A stretch of DNA of 64,000 nucleotides from an uncultured Clostridia bacterium (GTDB taxonomy: Bacteria > Bacillota > Clostridia > Christensenellales > Borkfalkiaceae): NCBI GenBank assembly GCA_944376295.1, contig CALWCE010000004.1, forward strand, positions 1-64,000, written 5' to 3'. Shown here piece after piece: positions 48,434 to 57,697 of this stretch. Position 1 is the stretch's first letter, and each line of letters begins with the position of its first letter. The notes under the pieces are model-generated. The model was not told the origin of the DNA. It ran no database searches and saw only the letters and a list, made by a program, of their open reading frames with translations. The translations under genes were made by a program, and so were the position numbers.

Positions 48434-48535
48434 TCAGTCACAGTTCTTTTCCGTCTTGGCATTCTGCTTTGCCTTCGCGCCGTTCTTGGCGGCGTTCTTC
48501 GTGCAGTTCTTGCCGCAGTTCTTACGTTCCGTCAT
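48434..48535 (-). CDS. Small Cys/Lys/Asn-rich protein (33 aa)
   Basis: ATG 48535, stop at 48434, with an excellent AGGAGGAAGAAC site. The product reads MTERKNCGKNCTKNAAKNGA and ends in TEKNCD, with three cysteines. Short, basic, cysteine-containing peptides of this type follow rubrerythrin-like genes in some Clostridia. A metal-binding or redox-buffer role is a guess. It starts about 56 bases after rubrerythrin. Confidence 0.65.
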   Translation of the reverse strand: MTERKNCGKNCTKNAAKNGAKAKQNAKTEKNCD

Positions 48536-48591
48536 GTTCTTCCTCCTCGTAAACACGATCTGAAAGCCTTCCCTCTCGGGAACGGACGCTT

Positions 48592-49182
48592 TTAGACCCC
48601 TTTGTAAGGCAGATGCAGATCGACTTCCCCCTGCTTTGCCCCGCACAGCGGGCAGACCTTCCATGCCTCCTTCGCCGTATGCATATAGCCGCATTCGCCG
48701 CAGATCCAGATGAGCGGATGCTCGGCGGAATACAGCGTGCCGTTTTTGACCGACTCATGCAGATAGCGGAAGACGATCTCGTGATTTTCTTCCACTTTGG
48801 CGACCTCTTCGAATTTGAAGGCGACGTCTTCGAACCCCTCTTCCCGCGCGGTGCGCGCAAAGGAAGGATAGATGTTCTCGTGCTCGCTCTTCTCGTCTTC
48901 CGCCGCAAACGCAAGGCTTTCGGCGATCGTGCCCGTATGGAAGGGATAGCCCGCATCCACGCGGATATCATCACGGCTGCCTGCGTGTTTTATGAGCAGT
49001 TCAAAGAACACGCGCGCATGGTTGGTCTCGTTCTTGGCGATGGTGCGCAGCGTATCGGCGAGCGCCGTGAGCCCCGCCGCCGTCGCGGCGCGGGCGATGA
49101 GCTGATAGCGCATGCCCGCCTGGCATTCTCCCGCAAAGGCGCGGGCGAGGTTGAAATAGGTCTGAGTTTGGGTAAAGTCCAT
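48592..49182 (-). CDS. Rubrerythrin
   Basis: A 196-residue protein. The ferritin-like four-helix domain (residues 1-145) carries Glu-rich metal ligands: FAGECQAGMRY with Glu near 19, IAKNETNHARVFFE near 51, ENIYPSFARTAREEGFEDVA and VAKVEENHEIVF. The C-terminal rubredoxin-like domain has ICGECGYMH and CPLCGAKQGEV. It reduces hydrogen peroxide in the cytoplasm of anaerobes. GGAGGATTCAG precedes the start. Confidence 0.96.
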   Translation of the reverse strand: MDFTQTQTYFNLARAFAGECQAGMRYQLIARAATAAGLTALADTLRTIAKNETNHARVFFELLIKHAGSRDDIRVDAGYPFHTGTIAESLAFAAEDEKSEHENIYPSFARTAREEGFEDVAFKFEEVAKVEENHEIVFRYLHESVKNGTLYSAEHPLIWICGECGYMHTAKEAWKVCPLCGAKQGEVDLHLPYKGV

Positions 49183-49252
49183 CTGAATCCTCCGTTACAC
49201 CGATTATGTTCCCCCGCCGGCACGCTTTTTATGCAGAAAGAAATAAAAAAAC

Positions 49253-49286
49253 GCCCGCCCGCCGCGCGAAAGCGCGGCGGGCGGGC
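49253..49286 (-). terminator. Terminator after 199-aa membrane protein gene
   Basis: GCCCGCCCGCCGCGC pairs perfectly with GCGCGGCGGGCGGGC around GAAA, followed on the minus strand by GTTTTTTTATTTC. It separates the membrane protein gene from rubrerythrin. Confidence 0.85.
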
Positions 49287-49308
49287 GGTCCTTATTGGGG
49301 CAGCCCTT

Positions 49309-49908
49309 TCACGAACTGTACTTTGCCGTAAGCTTCAGGACGGAAGAGAGGCAGTCGTTGAGCGCACGCTGTTCGCCCGACGACAGGTCTTTGCCGCGAT
49401 AGTTCTCCAGCGAACGCGCAACGGCGTCGAGTTCGAGGCGGTCGGCAGGCTCGAGCTCGGCGGAACGCAGCGCTTCGATGAGGGAATCGACGTGCGCAAG
49501 CTGCAGCGCGCCCTCCTCGGCGCTCATGGCGGGAGGCAGTTCCTCCTCCCCTTCCCCATCCTCCGCGTCGAGGGGGGCGTGGAACTCGGCGTAGATGTCC
49601 TCCGAACGCTCCTTCTTCTTGGGGAACGGGATGAGGAAGATCAGCCTGACGAGCGCCGCCGCGGCAAGATACATCGCCGCCCATACGGCAAGATCGGCAA
49701 GCTCTTCCGCAATGGAAGCGACGAGAAAGAGCCCGACGCCGCCCAGAAAGAGCGCCACGGGCGGGAAGGCGCGGTCGGCGTGTACGGCGGCGAGGATGAC
49801 TCCCGCCACGACGAGAAGCAAGGGCGCGCCGAAATAGAGCAGCCAGCCGGGAAGCTGTGCCACAAGCCCCAAAACAGTTCTGATCTCCGTGATGATCGGT
49901 GATACCAT
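49309..49908 (-). CDS. Hypothetical membrane protein (199 aa)
   Basis: Four hydrophobic helices (about 10-30, 32-48, 52-70 and 75-97) are followed by PKKKER and an acidic cytoplasmic tail of about 100 residues. The tail is predicted helical (EEGALQLAHVDSLIEALRSA, then ERLEL-like and a conserved-looking ENYRGKDLSSGEQRALNDCL). No family recognised. It lies 80 bases downstream of addA and may be co-transcribed with addBA. Confidence 0.75.
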   Translation of the reverse strand: MVSPIITEIRTVLGLVAQLPGWLLYFGAPLLLVVAGVILAAVHADRAFPPVALFLGGVGLFLVASIAEELADLAVWAAMYLAAAALVRLIFLIPFPKKKERSEDIYAEFHAPLDAEDGEGEEELPPAMSAEEGALQLAHVDSLIEALRSAELEPADRLELDAVARSLENYRGKDLSSGEQRALNDCLSSVLKLTAKYSS

Positions 49909-49989
49909 AATATACTCCTTTACGATGATACCCCGTCCTGAGAGGCGGACGCGGTCGAATTTTGCAGGATACGGACGCTGTCTGTCCGA

Positions 49990-52900
49990 TCAGTCCATCC
50001 CGATCTCCCTGCACAGCGCGATGTTGAGGATGCGCGCGCGCACGGTGTCCTCCGAAACGCGCATGGCTTTGGCGACCGCCTTTTTGTAGAGCACGATCTG
50101 CGGGGCGTAACCGCTGCGGAGAGCGTCGTCGGAACGGGAGGAAAATTTATAGTCGAGGAGCAGCCATCCCTTTGGGGTCTCGGCGAGGAGGTCGACCGCG
50201 CCCTGGAACACGATGAGATCGTCCGTTTCGGCGATGCCCGCCTCCCGCGCGGTGAGGGAAAGCAGGAAGGTCTGTTCGCGCAGCACGCGCCCGCCCGCCG
50301 CCGCTTCCCGCAATGAGGGGAGCGCGAGGATGCGCCGAAGCTTTTCCTCGTTGAGAAGAGCAAGCTGTTCTTCGGAAAGCAGCCCCTCCGCCCGCATCCG
50401 CACAAGCTCCTCGCCTACGCCTGCGCCGAAGCGCACATGCTGCAAAAAGGCGTGATACGCGATGCCCTCCTCCGCGGAATGCCCGTGGCCCGACGGCGTC
50501 TCCTCCGCCCCGCCGCGGACAAGTTCCAGAAGCTTGGTCGCCGAACTCTTGACGGGAAGGGCGACGCTCTTCGAGAAGGCATAGGGCATGCCGTAAACGG
50601 CGGAAAGCTCGCGCTCCTCTTCCGGCGCGGGGGCAAGCGCTTCCGCACGGGGCGGGAGCTCCTCTGCGGGAAGCGGACCGCTCTTCTCTTTTAGGAAGCT
50701 CTCGGGGATGAAATCGGCAAAACGCTTGGCTTCGGAGAGCGGCACGCTCCCGGACGGTGCGGAAAAGAGCAGATACAGCCGCTCTTTGGCGCGCGTCATG
50801 GCAACATATAAAAGGTTGAGTTCACTCCTGCGCTCCTCCGCGACGATCTTCTGCGCGATGAGGTCGCGGTGCAGCGTCTCCGCGGTGGAACGTGTTTCGG
50901 GATCGAAGCCCTTGGGCGCGAAGGAGAGCCCGTCCGCATAGAAGAACTCTTCCTTACGGTCGGCGCCGTGGAAGGGGCGATCGAGGTCCATGAGGATGAC
51001 GACGGGATATTCGAGCCCTTTGGACGCATGCATGGTGAGCACTTTGACGGCGTTCTCTCCGCCGCTCTCGCAGAATTTCACCTCGTTCCCGGATGCCCTG
51101 AGCGCAAGCAGGAAGGCGTTCACGGAGCCCTCCGCCGTCTCCGCGAGGCGCAGCACCCGCCTTAAACGCAGTTCCCCTTCCTCTTGGGCGAGGATCTCCG
51201 CCTCCAGCCCGTCGGCGAGCAGGACGCCGATCATCTCCCGCGCGGAACGGACGCGCGCCAGCAGGCGGTACCGTTCGGCGCGCCCGAAAAAGGCGCGAAG
51301 GCGGAGGGCGACCGTATCCTCGAGCTTTTCCGCGTATTCGCGGCAGGCGGCGCGGAAGGACGGCGCAAAGAGGAAACGTCCGCGCACGGCGGCAAGGTCG
51401 TTTTCCGTGAGACCGCCGGGATAGGAGAGCATCGCGCCCGCCATGGGGATATCCTGTTCGGCGTTGTCGAGATAGGACAGCCAGTCGAGCAGGAGCTTGG
51501 CTTCCCAGAAGTCGCACACGTTGACTTCCGCCGTCGCCGCAACGGGGATGCCCGCCGCAGAGAGCGCCCTTACGGCACGCTCCGCAGCGCCCGAGCGCAT
51601 CCGCGTGAGGACGGCGATGTCGCCGTAGGTGACGGGCCGTTCGCAGCCGAGATCGGCGTCGAACCACTTGCGCCCCACTTCTTTGCGCACCGTCTCGGCG
51701 ACGAGCTCCGCCATGCGGTCGCCCTCCCCTTCCGGAACGGGATCGAGGACGGAATAGACGCCGCGCTGCGCCTTTTCCCGCTTTTCCCGTTCGGGCAGGA
51801 CAAGGCAGCGCACCTCCCCCCGATGCCCGCCGTATCTCGCGCCGCCGCGCATCCTCGCCTCCGCGGCATAGCCGAGCCCGCACGTTTCTTCGGTCATCGC
51901 ATAGGAGAATACCTCGTTGACCGCCTCGATGACGTTCGGGGCGGAACGGAAGCTCTCGCTCAGCACGAGAGAGACGGGAAAGCTGCGCGTCTTCTCCAGA
52001 AAGTACTTGGAACGGCTGCCGCGGAACGCATAGATCGCCTGCTTGGCATCGCCGACCAGAAATACCTCCTCTCCGCCCGCGAGCCCCAGAAGCTCTTCCT
52101 GCACGAGATTGACGTCCTGATATTCGTCGACAAAGATATAGCGGTACTTCTTCCGCACGGCATCGCGCACGTCCTCCCGCCGCAGCAGGCGCAGCGCGCC
52201 GTGTTCGAGATCGTCGTAATCGAGGAACCCCGCCTCGCGCTTGAGATCGCGGAAGCGGGCGCGGTAGGCGAGCACGAGCGCCGCAAGCGCACGGGTACGC
52301 GCGGAAGCCTCCTCGTGACGGATGCGTTCTCCCTCCTCGTCGACGGCGCTCAGCGCTTTCAGGATCTCCTTCCATGCCGCCGAGACCGCTTTGAGGCGAA
52401 GGATGCGCGAGAGCTCCTCCCCTTCCGCCTTCGTCACTTCCGGCGCCCTCGGCAGCTTCTCCTCGGCGCGCGCGCGGGATACGGCTTCCGTCAGCGAAGG
52501 CTCCGAAAGCAAGGCGGTCATCCGTTCGGACAGCGCCGCGCACAGCTCTTTCCCGCGTTTGTTCTCCGCAAAGCAGGGAGAAAGCGCCTCCGTCTCCCCC
52601 AGAAGGCGGGAGATCCTGTCGCGGTATCCCTCCCACAGGGCGGCGGTCACGGCGGGAAAGGAAAGCCTGCCCGCTTCCCGAAGCCGCGCCTCGGGATCGG
52701 AATCGCTCTTGATCGTCTCGTTCATCTTCAGGACCGCTTCGCGCAGGAGCCTGTCGCTCTTTTTGCGGTAATAGAAGGCGAGCAGGGCGCGGAAGCCGTC
52801 GTCGGGCGCGCGGTATGCTTCTTCAAAGATCTCGTCGAGCGCGCGCGACGAGCACGCCCTGCATTCGGCGTCCTCTCCGCCCACGATGCGGAAGGCGGGG

Positions 52901-53259
52901 TCGAGGTCTTCCATATAGAAGTAAGTACGCAGAAGGCGCGCGCAAAAGACGTGCATCGTGCAGATATCCGCAAGCGGCAGCGCCGCGAGCTGCTGTTTGA
53001 GGCGGGCGCGGACGGCGGGCTCCGTATTCTCCCCCACCGCCCTGACGAGCGCGGAACGCAGCTTTTCGCGCATCTGCGCCGCCGCCTTATTGGTATAGGT
53101 GACGGCAAGCACCTCGCGCACGTCCACGCCGCCCACGATGACAGAGACGAGGCGTTCGATCATGACGAAGGTCTTGCCGCTGCCCGCGGAGGCGGATACG
53201 ATGACTTTGCCGCGGGCGGCGATGGCTGCCTGCTGTTCTTCGGTCGGTCTTTGGCTCAT
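49990..53259 (-). CDS. addA: ATP-dependent helicase/nuclease subunit A (AddA)
   Basis: The start at ATG 53259 follows GGGGGAGAA and overlaps addB by 4 bases; 1089 residues, somewhat shorter than the usual 1200. UvrD-type helicase motifs: SASAGSGKT (Walker A, 22-30), VDEYQDVNLVQEELL (motif II), GDAKQAIYAFRGS (motif III), and TMHASKGLEYPVV and YVAMTRAKERLYLL in the second half. The C-terminal RecB-type nuclease has GWLLLDYKFSSR. With AddB it resects double-strand breaks for RecA repair. Confidence 0.95.
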   Translation of the reverse strand: MSQRPTEEQQAAIAARGKVIVSASAGSGKTFVMIERLVSVIVGGVDVREVLAVTYTNKAAAQMREKLRSALVRAVGENTEPAVRARLKQQLAALPLADICTMHVFCARLLRTYFYMEDLDPAFRIVGGEDAECRACSSRALDEIFEEAYRAPDDGFRALLAFYYRKKSDRLLREAVLKMNETIKSDSDPEARLREAGRLSFPAVTAALWEGYRDRISRLLGETEALSPCFAENKRGKELCAALSERMTALLSEPSLTEAVSRARAEEKLPRAPEVTKAEGEELSRILRLKAVSAAWKEILKALSAVDEEGERIRHEEASARTRALAALVLAYRARFRDLKREAGFLDYDDLEHGALRLLRREDVRDAVRKKYRYIFVDEYQDVNLVQEELLGLAGGEEVFLVGDAKQAIYAFRGSRSKYFLEKTRSFPVSLVLSESFRSAPNVIEAVNEVFSYAMTEETCGLGYAAEARMRGGARYGGHRGEVRCLVLPEREKREKAQRGVYSVLDPVPEGEGDRMAELVAETVRKEVGRKWFDADLGCERPVTYGDIAVLTRMRSGAAERAVRALSAAGIPVAATAEVNVCDFWEAKLLLDWLSYLDNAEQDIPMAGAMLSYPGGLTENDLAAVRGRFLFAPSFRAACREYAEKLEDTVALRLRAFFGRAERYRLLARVRSAREMIGVLLADGLEAEILAQEEGELRLRRVLRLAETAEGSVNAFLLALRASGNEVKFCESGGENAVKVLTMHASKGLEYPVVILMDLDRPFHGADRKEEFFYADGLSFAPKGFDPETRSTAETLHRDLIAQKIVAEERRSELNLLYVAMTRAKERLYLLFSAPSGSVPLSEAKRFADFIPESFLKEKSGPLPAEELPPRAEALAPAPEEERELSAVYGMPYAFSKSVALPVKSSATKLLELVRGGAEETPSGHGHSAEEGIAYHAFLQHVRFGAGVGEELVRMRAEGLLSEEQLALLNEEKLRRILALPSLREAAAGGRVLREQTFLLSLTAREAGIAETDDLIVFQGAVDLLAETPKGWLLLDYKFSSRSDDALRSGYAPQIVLYKKAVAKAMRVSEDTVRARILNIALCREIGMD

Positions 53260-56200
53260 TTCTCCCCCTTCTCTCTGCGGACGATCTCTGCGATCTCGCT
53301 GCACCTGACGGCGCCTTCGCTCCGTTCCTCGCCCACGAACCCGCACAGCGAGCGCAGTTTGCAGTAGTCGCAGGCGCCCTTATAGGGAGCGGGGGCGATA
53401 TTCCCCTCCTTCATCTCCCGTTCGGCACGGGCGGAGACGAGCACGGCATAATCGAGGAAAGCCGCAAAATCTTCGCCGCTCATCGCCCTGTCCTGCGCCC
53501 TTCCGTTCTTGCGGTAGTCAAAGACGCCGCTCTCCCCGCCCGCTTCGAGCGACTTGTCCATGCGGCGGATCACCTCTTCCTCCGCGTTGAAGAACCCTCT
53601 CATGCGGAACCGTTTTTCCGCAGAGGAGGAGGAAGCGACGTCGCTCGCCGCAGGGAAATAAAACGCCCCCGCGGGGATCCTGCCTTCGGACGCTCCCTTG
53701 AGATAGAGCTCGAGCTGCAGCTTCCGCCCCGTATAGTAGGACGCCGCATCGTCCTCGATGGCGCCCGTTTTATAATCGATGACGCGCACATAGGGCCCGG
53801 ACGAATCGATCCTGTCCGTCTTGCCCGCAAGGGAGAGCTCTTTCACGGCGACGGGAGCCTCCGTCTTTTCCACGGAAAATTCCGAACACGCAAGCTGCAG
53901 CCATGCCGCCGCCGCGACGTCCTCCCCTTCGCTCAGGAGCCTCTCCCGCGCGTATATTCCCGCATCGGTATCCCCGATCCCCGCAAAACGCGGCGTTTCG
54001 AGGAGCGCTTCGCCCGTCCTGCGTGCGAGCGCACGGCACTCTTCTGCGGAAGACAGCTCCCGGGAACGGCGCGCCGTCTCTTCCAGCACGGCGTGCATGA
54101 AGCTCCCCGTATCCGTTGCCATCACGGAACGCTCCTCCCGCTCCTGCAGTTTCAGACCGCGCGCCGCAAAACTCTTGTACGGGCAGGAAAAGTACGTCTC
54201 GAGCAGCGTGGGCGAGGTCGTCCCGCGGAAATACAGCCCGCTGCAGTCCACGCGCGGTTTCCTGTTCCCTTCCAACAGACGGGAGACCGGCTCTCCGTTT
54301 GCCTCCAAAAAGGCGGCGATGCCCGCAAAGCGCCTTTTGTCGCGCTCGTTCCGCGCCGTACGGCGGCGCAGCATCCCGCGGACGGCGGGCAGCCGCTCGC
54401 AGCAGTCATAGGGAAAGAGATCGGGCATCGCGGGCATGGAAAAGAGTTTTTCCGCCGTGCGGTAGATCTCTCCCGGCAGACGCTCCTCCCGTCCGCGGCG
54501 GAGCGGACAGGAAAGATACAGCCTGTCTTCGAACGAACAGACGGAGAGCGCGGCGCCCTCCCGCGCGCGGGCGTTGACCTCGGCGATCGCAGGCTCGATG
54601 ACGACCTCCAGCTCCCCGAGGCGCGCGATCTCCCCGTCCGAGATGACGGCGGCATCCTGCGAGGCGCGCGGCAGAGCGTCGAGCCCCGCCGCAAAGAGCA
54701 CTTTGACGCTCGGGAAACGGCTCTCGGTGGCGTCTCCCACAAAGACGGCGTCGGCCGACTGCGGGATCATGGAGATCTCCATGGCCTCCAGTCCGCTCTT
54801 CAGAAGAGCGGCAAATTCACGCACCGTCATCGCCCCGTCCGCGACGGACGTCATCTCGGAGAGCACGCTTTCGAGGGGGGCAAGTTCCAGGAAGGCGCGC
54901 TCCGCCCCCTCGAAACCGCCCTTGAGCTGTTCGGTAACGTGCTCCGCACAGACGAGCTCTGCAAGTTTTCTCACGCTCTCCGCATAGAGGACGCCTTTGC
55001 CGCGCGGCGGGAACAGCGCAAGGATCGCGAGCATGCGGCTGCGGCAGGCGACAAGTTTTTCACGGTCGAAGCCCTTCACCGCCTCTCCCGTCTTGATCTC
55101 CCGCCGCACCGCGCCGCGGTATCCTCCGAATTTCAAAAGATAATTGCGGTATTCGTCCCCGTCCCCGAAATAGACGGACGAAGCGACGGCATCCGCTTCG
55201 GCGGGCAGCGCGCCGTCCGCGGCGGCGTTGAGCACGTCGAGCACGAACCGCGCAAAGGGGTGCTCGGAAAAGGGGCGCCTGACGTCGGCAAAGTAGGGGA
55301 TGCGGTATGCGGAAAACACCCGCTCCGCCAGGGGAAAGCTCTCCTTCCCGGGAACGAGCACGGCGATATCGCAAAACCGCAGCCCGTCCTCGGCGATATG
55401 CCTGCGGATGAGCGAGGCGACGGCGGTGAACTCCTCCTCCTCGTCGAGCACGGTAAAGGCGCGCACCCGTTCGGTCGGCACGGGCGGCTCCGTGAGATTC
55501 TCGGGCGAGTACAAACCTAAAGCAAGCCGTGCGGCGTCCTCGTTGCGCCGCCCTTTCAGCTGCCTGACCTCACAGGCGCCGTGTTCTTCCGCAAGGCGGC
55601 GGAACATCCGCGCCGCAGTATTGGTATAGAGCTCCTCCCGCCCCGCAAGGAATATGCCCGTGACGCTCCTGCCCGCTTCGAATGCGGCGGCGATCCCCTC
55701 CCGCGCCTGGCGGGTAAAGGAAGGGAAGGCGAAGAAGATGAGATGGGTATCCCCGAGGCCGGCGGAGGCGATCGCTTCGGAGAGCAGCGCGAGATAGCCG
55801 CTCTCGTCCAGAAAGCCCTTCTCCCGCAGGAGCTCGAGGTACCCGGAAAGCAGCAGGGCAAGATCGGAAAGCTTTCCGCTCAGCGGTCCGTCCGTTTCCG
55901 CAGCCCCGTTCCTGAGCATCTCTTCATCCACGCGGGACGCCATGAGCTGCGCGAGCGTTTCATAGACGGCGCGGGCGGTCCCCTTCCTGAAACAGGAAAG
56001 CTTCCCCTCCTCTCGGGCGAGAAGGGAGGCGACCGCCATCACGGACCCCTGCTTGGAGAGCAGCTTCACGCCCGCCCTTCCTCCCGAGAGAAAGCGCGCG
56101 AACGTTGTGACTTCGGTGAGCATGGTCCCCTCCACGGCGTGAAGGACCGCCCGTTCCGCGAGCAGCGTCAGACGGTCCTCGCAGAAGATGAGCGTTTTCT

Positions 56201-56285
56201 CCCCTTTCGACTCGTTTGCCGCAACGGCGGCGGTAAGATATCCGAGCGCGCCGTCCAGTGTGGGCGCGCCGATGACGGTAGGCAT
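53256..56285 (-). CDS. addB: ATP-dependent nuclease subunit B (AddB)
   Basis: ATG 56285 follows GAGGAGGGGAAC; 1009 residues. The C-terminal nuclease has VRVIDYKTGAIED, and a four-cysteine Fe-S site is formed by YFSCPYKSF and CDYCKLRSLCGF, as in AddB. The N-terminus reads MPTVIGAPTLDGALGYLTAA, without the GxxGxGKT Walker A that B. subtilis AddB has, so its helicase half appears inactive, as in RexB-type proteins. It is the first gene of the addBA operon. Confidence 0.93.
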   Translation of the reverse strand: MPTVIGAPTLDGALGYLTAAVAANESKGEKTLIFCEDRLTLLAERAVLHAVEGTMLTEVTTFARFLSGGRAGVKLLSKQGSVMAVASLLAREEGKLSCFRKGTARAVYETLAQLMASRVDEEMLRNGAAETDGPLSGKLSDLALLLSGYLELLREKGFLDESGYLALLSEAIASAGLGDTHLIFFAFPSFTRQAREGIAAAFEAGRSVTGIFLAGREELYTNTAARMFRRLAEEHGACEVRQLKGRRNEDAARLALGLYSPENLTEPPVPTERVRAFTVLDEEEEFTAVASLIRRHIAEDGLRFCDIAVLVPGKESFPLAERVFSAYRIPYFADVRRPFSEHPFARFVLDVLNAAADGALPAEADAVASSVYFGDGDEYRNYLLKFGGYRGAVRREIKTGEAVKGFDREKLVACRSRMLAILALFPPRGKGVLYAESVRKLAELVCAEHVTEQLKGGFEGAERAFLELAPLESVLSEMTSVADGAMTVREFAALLKSGLEAMEISMIPQSADAVFVGDATESRFPSVKVLFAAGLDALPRASQDAAVISDGEIARLGELEVVIEPAIAEVNARAREGAALSVCSFEDRLYLSCPLRRGREERLPGEIYRTAEKLFSMPAMPDLFPYDCCERLPAVRGMLRRRTARNERDKRRFAGIAAFLEANGEPVSRLLEGNRKPRVDCSGLYFRGTTSPTLLETYFSCPYKSFAARGLKLQEREERSVMATDTGSFMHAVLEETARRSRELSSAEECRALARRTGEALLETPRFAGIGDTDAGIYARERLLSEGEDVAAAAWLQLACSEFSVEKTEAPVAVKELSLAGKTDRIDSSGPYVRVIDYKTGAIEDDAASYYTGRKLQLELYLKGASEGRIPAGAFYFPAASDVASSSSAEKRFRMRGFFNAEEEVIRRMDKSLEAGGESGVFDYRKNGRAQDRAMSGEDFAAFLDYAVLVSARAEREMKEGNIAPAPYKGACDYCKLRSLCGFVGEERSEGAVRCSEIAEIVRREKGEK

Positions 56286-56383
56286 GTTCCCCTCCTCGGG
56301 CGGCACAGCCGCCTTCGGACTCTATTATAGCACATTTGCCGCCCGATTTTCACGAAATTTTTTCATTCATTCGCCGATTTGTT

Positions 56384-56412
56384 TTTACAAACGGAAAAAA
56401 ATGTGTTATAAT
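56384..56412 (+). promoter_or_regulatory. Promoter of lipoprotein gene
   Basis: TTTACA (56384-56389) and TATAAT (56407-56412) are 17 bases apart, 32 bases before the start codon. It diverges from addB. Confidence 0.75.
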
Positions 56413-56443
56413 AAGTCCCGAACTCTCAACTACGGAGGGCTTT

Positions 56444-57448
56444 ATGAAAAAGATCCGCCTTGCGGGGCTCATCTTGCTTGCCCCGCTCACCCTGCTCTGC
56501 GCCTGCAGCGGCGGTACGCCCCTCTCCTTTACGGCGAACTGGTACCGCAACACGACGCTCGGCGGTTCGGTGAAAGACACCTCCGAAACGCTCGTCTATG
56601 ACGTGAGCTTTACCCCGGAGGAAAACGAAAACGGATTTTCCGTCGAATACGATACGGGGACTTACCGCACTTCCCTCGTGAACGAAAACATCACGCTTGC
56701 GGACGGGAGCACGACGGAGGGATACCGCTATACCACAGAACTTACCATCGGGGGCAGATACCGCCTGGGCGGCGAGGAGAGCGATCCTTTCCAAGACTCG
56801 GTGACGTCCACCGTCTTGTTCCTGCCCGTCGCTCACGGCCTGCAGCCCGTGAAGAGCGAGAAGGAAGTCGTCTCCACCTCCCCTCTCACCTCTTCTCCCG
56901 CATCGCTCGAAAACGCTTTCACGACCTATCACTACAGCTATACCGTCGAATATGACGCCGCACTGACGACCGCGAAGGCGACTTACAGCGACCTTACGGA
57001 AAACGAGGACGGGGAACTTCCCGCGCCCGAGACGCGCGAATACGACATCGAAGGGGATACGACCTTCCTCGACAACGAGCAAGTGCTCTTTGCCCTGCGC
57101 GGTCTGACGCTCACGAGCACCGCCTCCTTCCGCACCATCAACCAGGTGACGGGAATGGTCACGGAGCTTGCGACCGGTTCCTCCTCCGCCGCGCCGACCG
57201 CCGTCAAGGAGACCGTGAGCTTCACGATGGACGGCAGCGCCGTCGAGCAGGAGATCGATGCCGTAAAGCTGACTCTCTCCTATCAGAGCAGCCCCTCGGG
57301 GCAGGCGCAGACGCTCGTGTATGCCGCGACGACGGACGCGAACGACAACGTCTACCGCAACGTGCTCCTTAAGATGGAAGTACCCGTACTGCAATCGCTC
57401 GGTACGCTCGTCTATACCCTGAAGGAAGCCTCCTTTGCCAACAAATAA
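56444..57448 (+). CDS. Putative lipoprotein (334 aa)
   Basis: ATG 56444 follows GGAGGGCTTT. The signal is MKKIRLAGLILLAPLTLLCA followed by the lipobox Cys (LLCAC at about 18-22). The mature part is Thr/Ser/Glu-rich and predicted to be beta-sheet throughout, with repeated Y-x-V-x-F and TYxxxL segments; no domain is recognised. It should be attached to the outer face of the membrane. It is monocistronic, between divergent addB and the Ca-ATPase gene. Confidence 0.8.
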   Translation: MKKIRLAGLILLAPLTLLCACSGGTPLSFTANWYRNTTLGGSVKDTSETLVYDVSFTPEENENGFSVEYDTGTYRTSLVNENITLADGSTTEGYRYTTELTIGGRYRLGGEESDPFQDSVTSTVLFLPVAHGLQPVKSEKEVVSTSPLTSSPASLENAFTTYHYSYTVEYDAALTTAKATYSDLTENEDGELPAPETREYDIEGDTTFLDNEQVLFALRGLTLTSTASFRTINQVTGMVTELATGSSSAAPTAVKETVSFTMDGSAVEQEIDAVKLTLSYQSSPSGQAQTLVYAATTDANDNVYRNVLLKMEVPVLQSLGTLVYTLKEASFANK

Positions 57449-57518
57449 ACGATGATACGCCTTGCGCTTACAACAAAACGGTCGGGGAAAGTAAGCCCTG
57501 AAACCATATGCCCAGTGA

Positions 57519-57556
57519 CAAGAACTCGGGGGTCCCTGAGTTCTTATCTTTTTTTT
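57519..57556 (+). terminator. Terminator before Ca-ATPase gene
   Basis: AAGAACTC pairs with GAGTTCTT around GGGGGTCCCT, followed by ATC and eight T. It ends the lipoprotein transcript. The remaining bases to 57697 show no gene; the ATPase ribosome-binding site (AAGGAGAACAACAGG) lies at the end. Confidence 0.85.
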
Positions 57557-57697
57557 GAGCGAATTGAATAAACGCACAAGGGCGCGCGGCTTCTTCTTTC
57601 TGCGGAAGGCGGCGCCCCGATCCCACGGAAACGCCGCGGAAAATTTCCGCGCTGTTATCGCAAAATAAAAAATAACAAGATAAGGAGAACAACAGGA

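Noticed and set aside
57449..57556. 6S or SRP RNA in the gap before the Ca-ATPase
   Set aside because: Only a terminator hairpin is clear; the conserved motifs of these RNAs are absent.
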